DNA of 64,000 bases from Ruminococcus sp. (GTDB lineage: Bacteria > Bacillota > Clostridia > Oscillospirales > Ruminococcaceae): the NCBI GenBank assembly GCA_018376535.1, contig JAHABC010000008.1, forward strand, positions 21,243 through 85,242. Direction: 5' to 3'. The notes beneath the pieces were generated by a model, which was not told the DNA's origin, ran no database searches, and saw nothing but the letters and a program-made list of their open reading frames with translations. Of this stretch, positions 63,667 to 64,000 are shown in pieces. Numbering within the stretch: the stretch's first letter is position 1; every line of letters begins with the position of its first letter. The translations under genes and the position numbers were made by a program.

Positions 63667-64000
63667 TTAAATTTTAGTAAAAAAGTTTTTTGCCTTTCGG
63701 CGAATAGACACTAATAAATAATAACTTAAACAACCTAATAAACAACCAAACGTATTCATAGTTATATCGTCAATATCAAGATAGCCTAAACAAGATAAAA
63801 ATTGAAATAGTTCCAAACAAGTAACTATTATAAAGCATTTTAAAACAACTTTCCATAACTTTTTATGTTTTGAAAGAGCCATTTCAAAAAATCCCATAGG
63901 CATAAATGTAACTATATTACCTAATAAATTTTCTATTAAGGCACCATATACTCCATGAGTAAACCAAGAATAATAAGCCTCAAAAGGTATAAGATTATAG
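63667..64000 (-). CDS. VanZ-family membrane protein (5' end outside the window)
   Basis: The open frame runs off the right edge. The visible 110 residues begin YNLIPFEAYYSWFTHG and continue ENLLGNIVTFMPMGFF, a membrane helix (LWKVVLKCFIIVTCLELFQF), DIDDITMNTFGCLLGCLSYYLL and a basic tail. The NLIPF and GNI..F.P.GF segments plus a Glu-Leu-Phe-Gln in the helix are VanZ-family hallmarks. VanZ gives teicoplanin resistance in enterococci; most homologues are of unknown role. The ATG at 63903 is internal, since homology continues upstream. Confidence 0.82.
   Translation of the reverse strand, partial: YNLIPFEAYYSWFTHGVYGALIENLLGNIVTFMPMGFFEMALSKHKKLWKVVLKCFIIVTCLELFQFLSCLGYLDIDDITMNTFGCLLGCLSYYLLVSIRRKAKNFFTKI

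Overview
The window is low-GC chromosomal DNA from an anaerobic, endospore-forming Firmicute. A gut-type clostridium near the Ruminococcaceae/Oscillospiraceae fits best. The evidence is spoIIAA/spoIIAB/sigF, a type III glutamine synthetase, oxygen-sensitive ThiH-type thiazole synthesis, a meso-diaminopimelate-type MurE (DNPR motif), a dockerin-like motif on a secreted beta-helix protein, and a CRISPR repeat ending in GGAATGTAAAT as in Clostridioides difficile type I-B arrays. The family placement is inference.

Region 1 (1-8208) is one very large CRISPR array: a cut repeat at the left edge, 124 intact 30-bp repeats and a degenerate last repeat at 8186. That makes 125 spacers of 34-38 bp. The degenerate repeat puts the old end on the right, so the leader and presumably the cas genes lie beyond the left edge; no cas gene is in the window. 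Many spacers overlap or repeat one another. Comparing them reads the flanks of protospacers from inside the array, and 7 of 9 readable flanks are CCA or CCT. One spacer is the antisense of the 3' half of a tRNA-Ile(GAU).

Region 2 (8.2-18.4 kb) is metabolism: thrB-hom, a small SCP2-like protein, a VanY-like protein that has lost its zinc ligands, glnN with an ANTAR-type antitermination leader, a thiS-thiG-thiH-thiE operon, and an orphan metal-type ABC ATPase behind a Fur-family box.

Region 3 (18.4-32.5 kb) holds the sporulation regulators spoIIAA-spoIIAB and sigF, separated by a terminator and driven by two near-identical promoters; membrane and envelope proteins; ilvA; a spore/cell-wall amidase; a secreted beta-helix protein; a DUF11 protein; and a moxR - DUF58 - transglutaminase - thioesterase - (upstream mini-ORF) - polysaccharide deacetylase series.

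Region 4 (32.5-44.4 kb) is housekeeping: valS, a small Cys-phosphatase-like protein, a DUF1877 protein, folC, a LURP-one-like protein, prs, ppa, an AI-2E transporter and pcrA.

Region 5 (44.5-58.4 kb, minus strand) is the division and cell-wall cluster, read rsmH-ftsL-PBP-murE-murF-mraY-ftsW-murG-murA-divIB-ftsZ. It lacks murD, murC, ftsA and mraZ. Several intercistronic hairpins punctuate it.

Region 6 (58.7-64 kb, minus strand) is coaX and the str genes rpsG-fusA-tuf. rpsL is not upstream of rpsG. In its place are a structured leader and a VanZ-like gene cut by the window edge.
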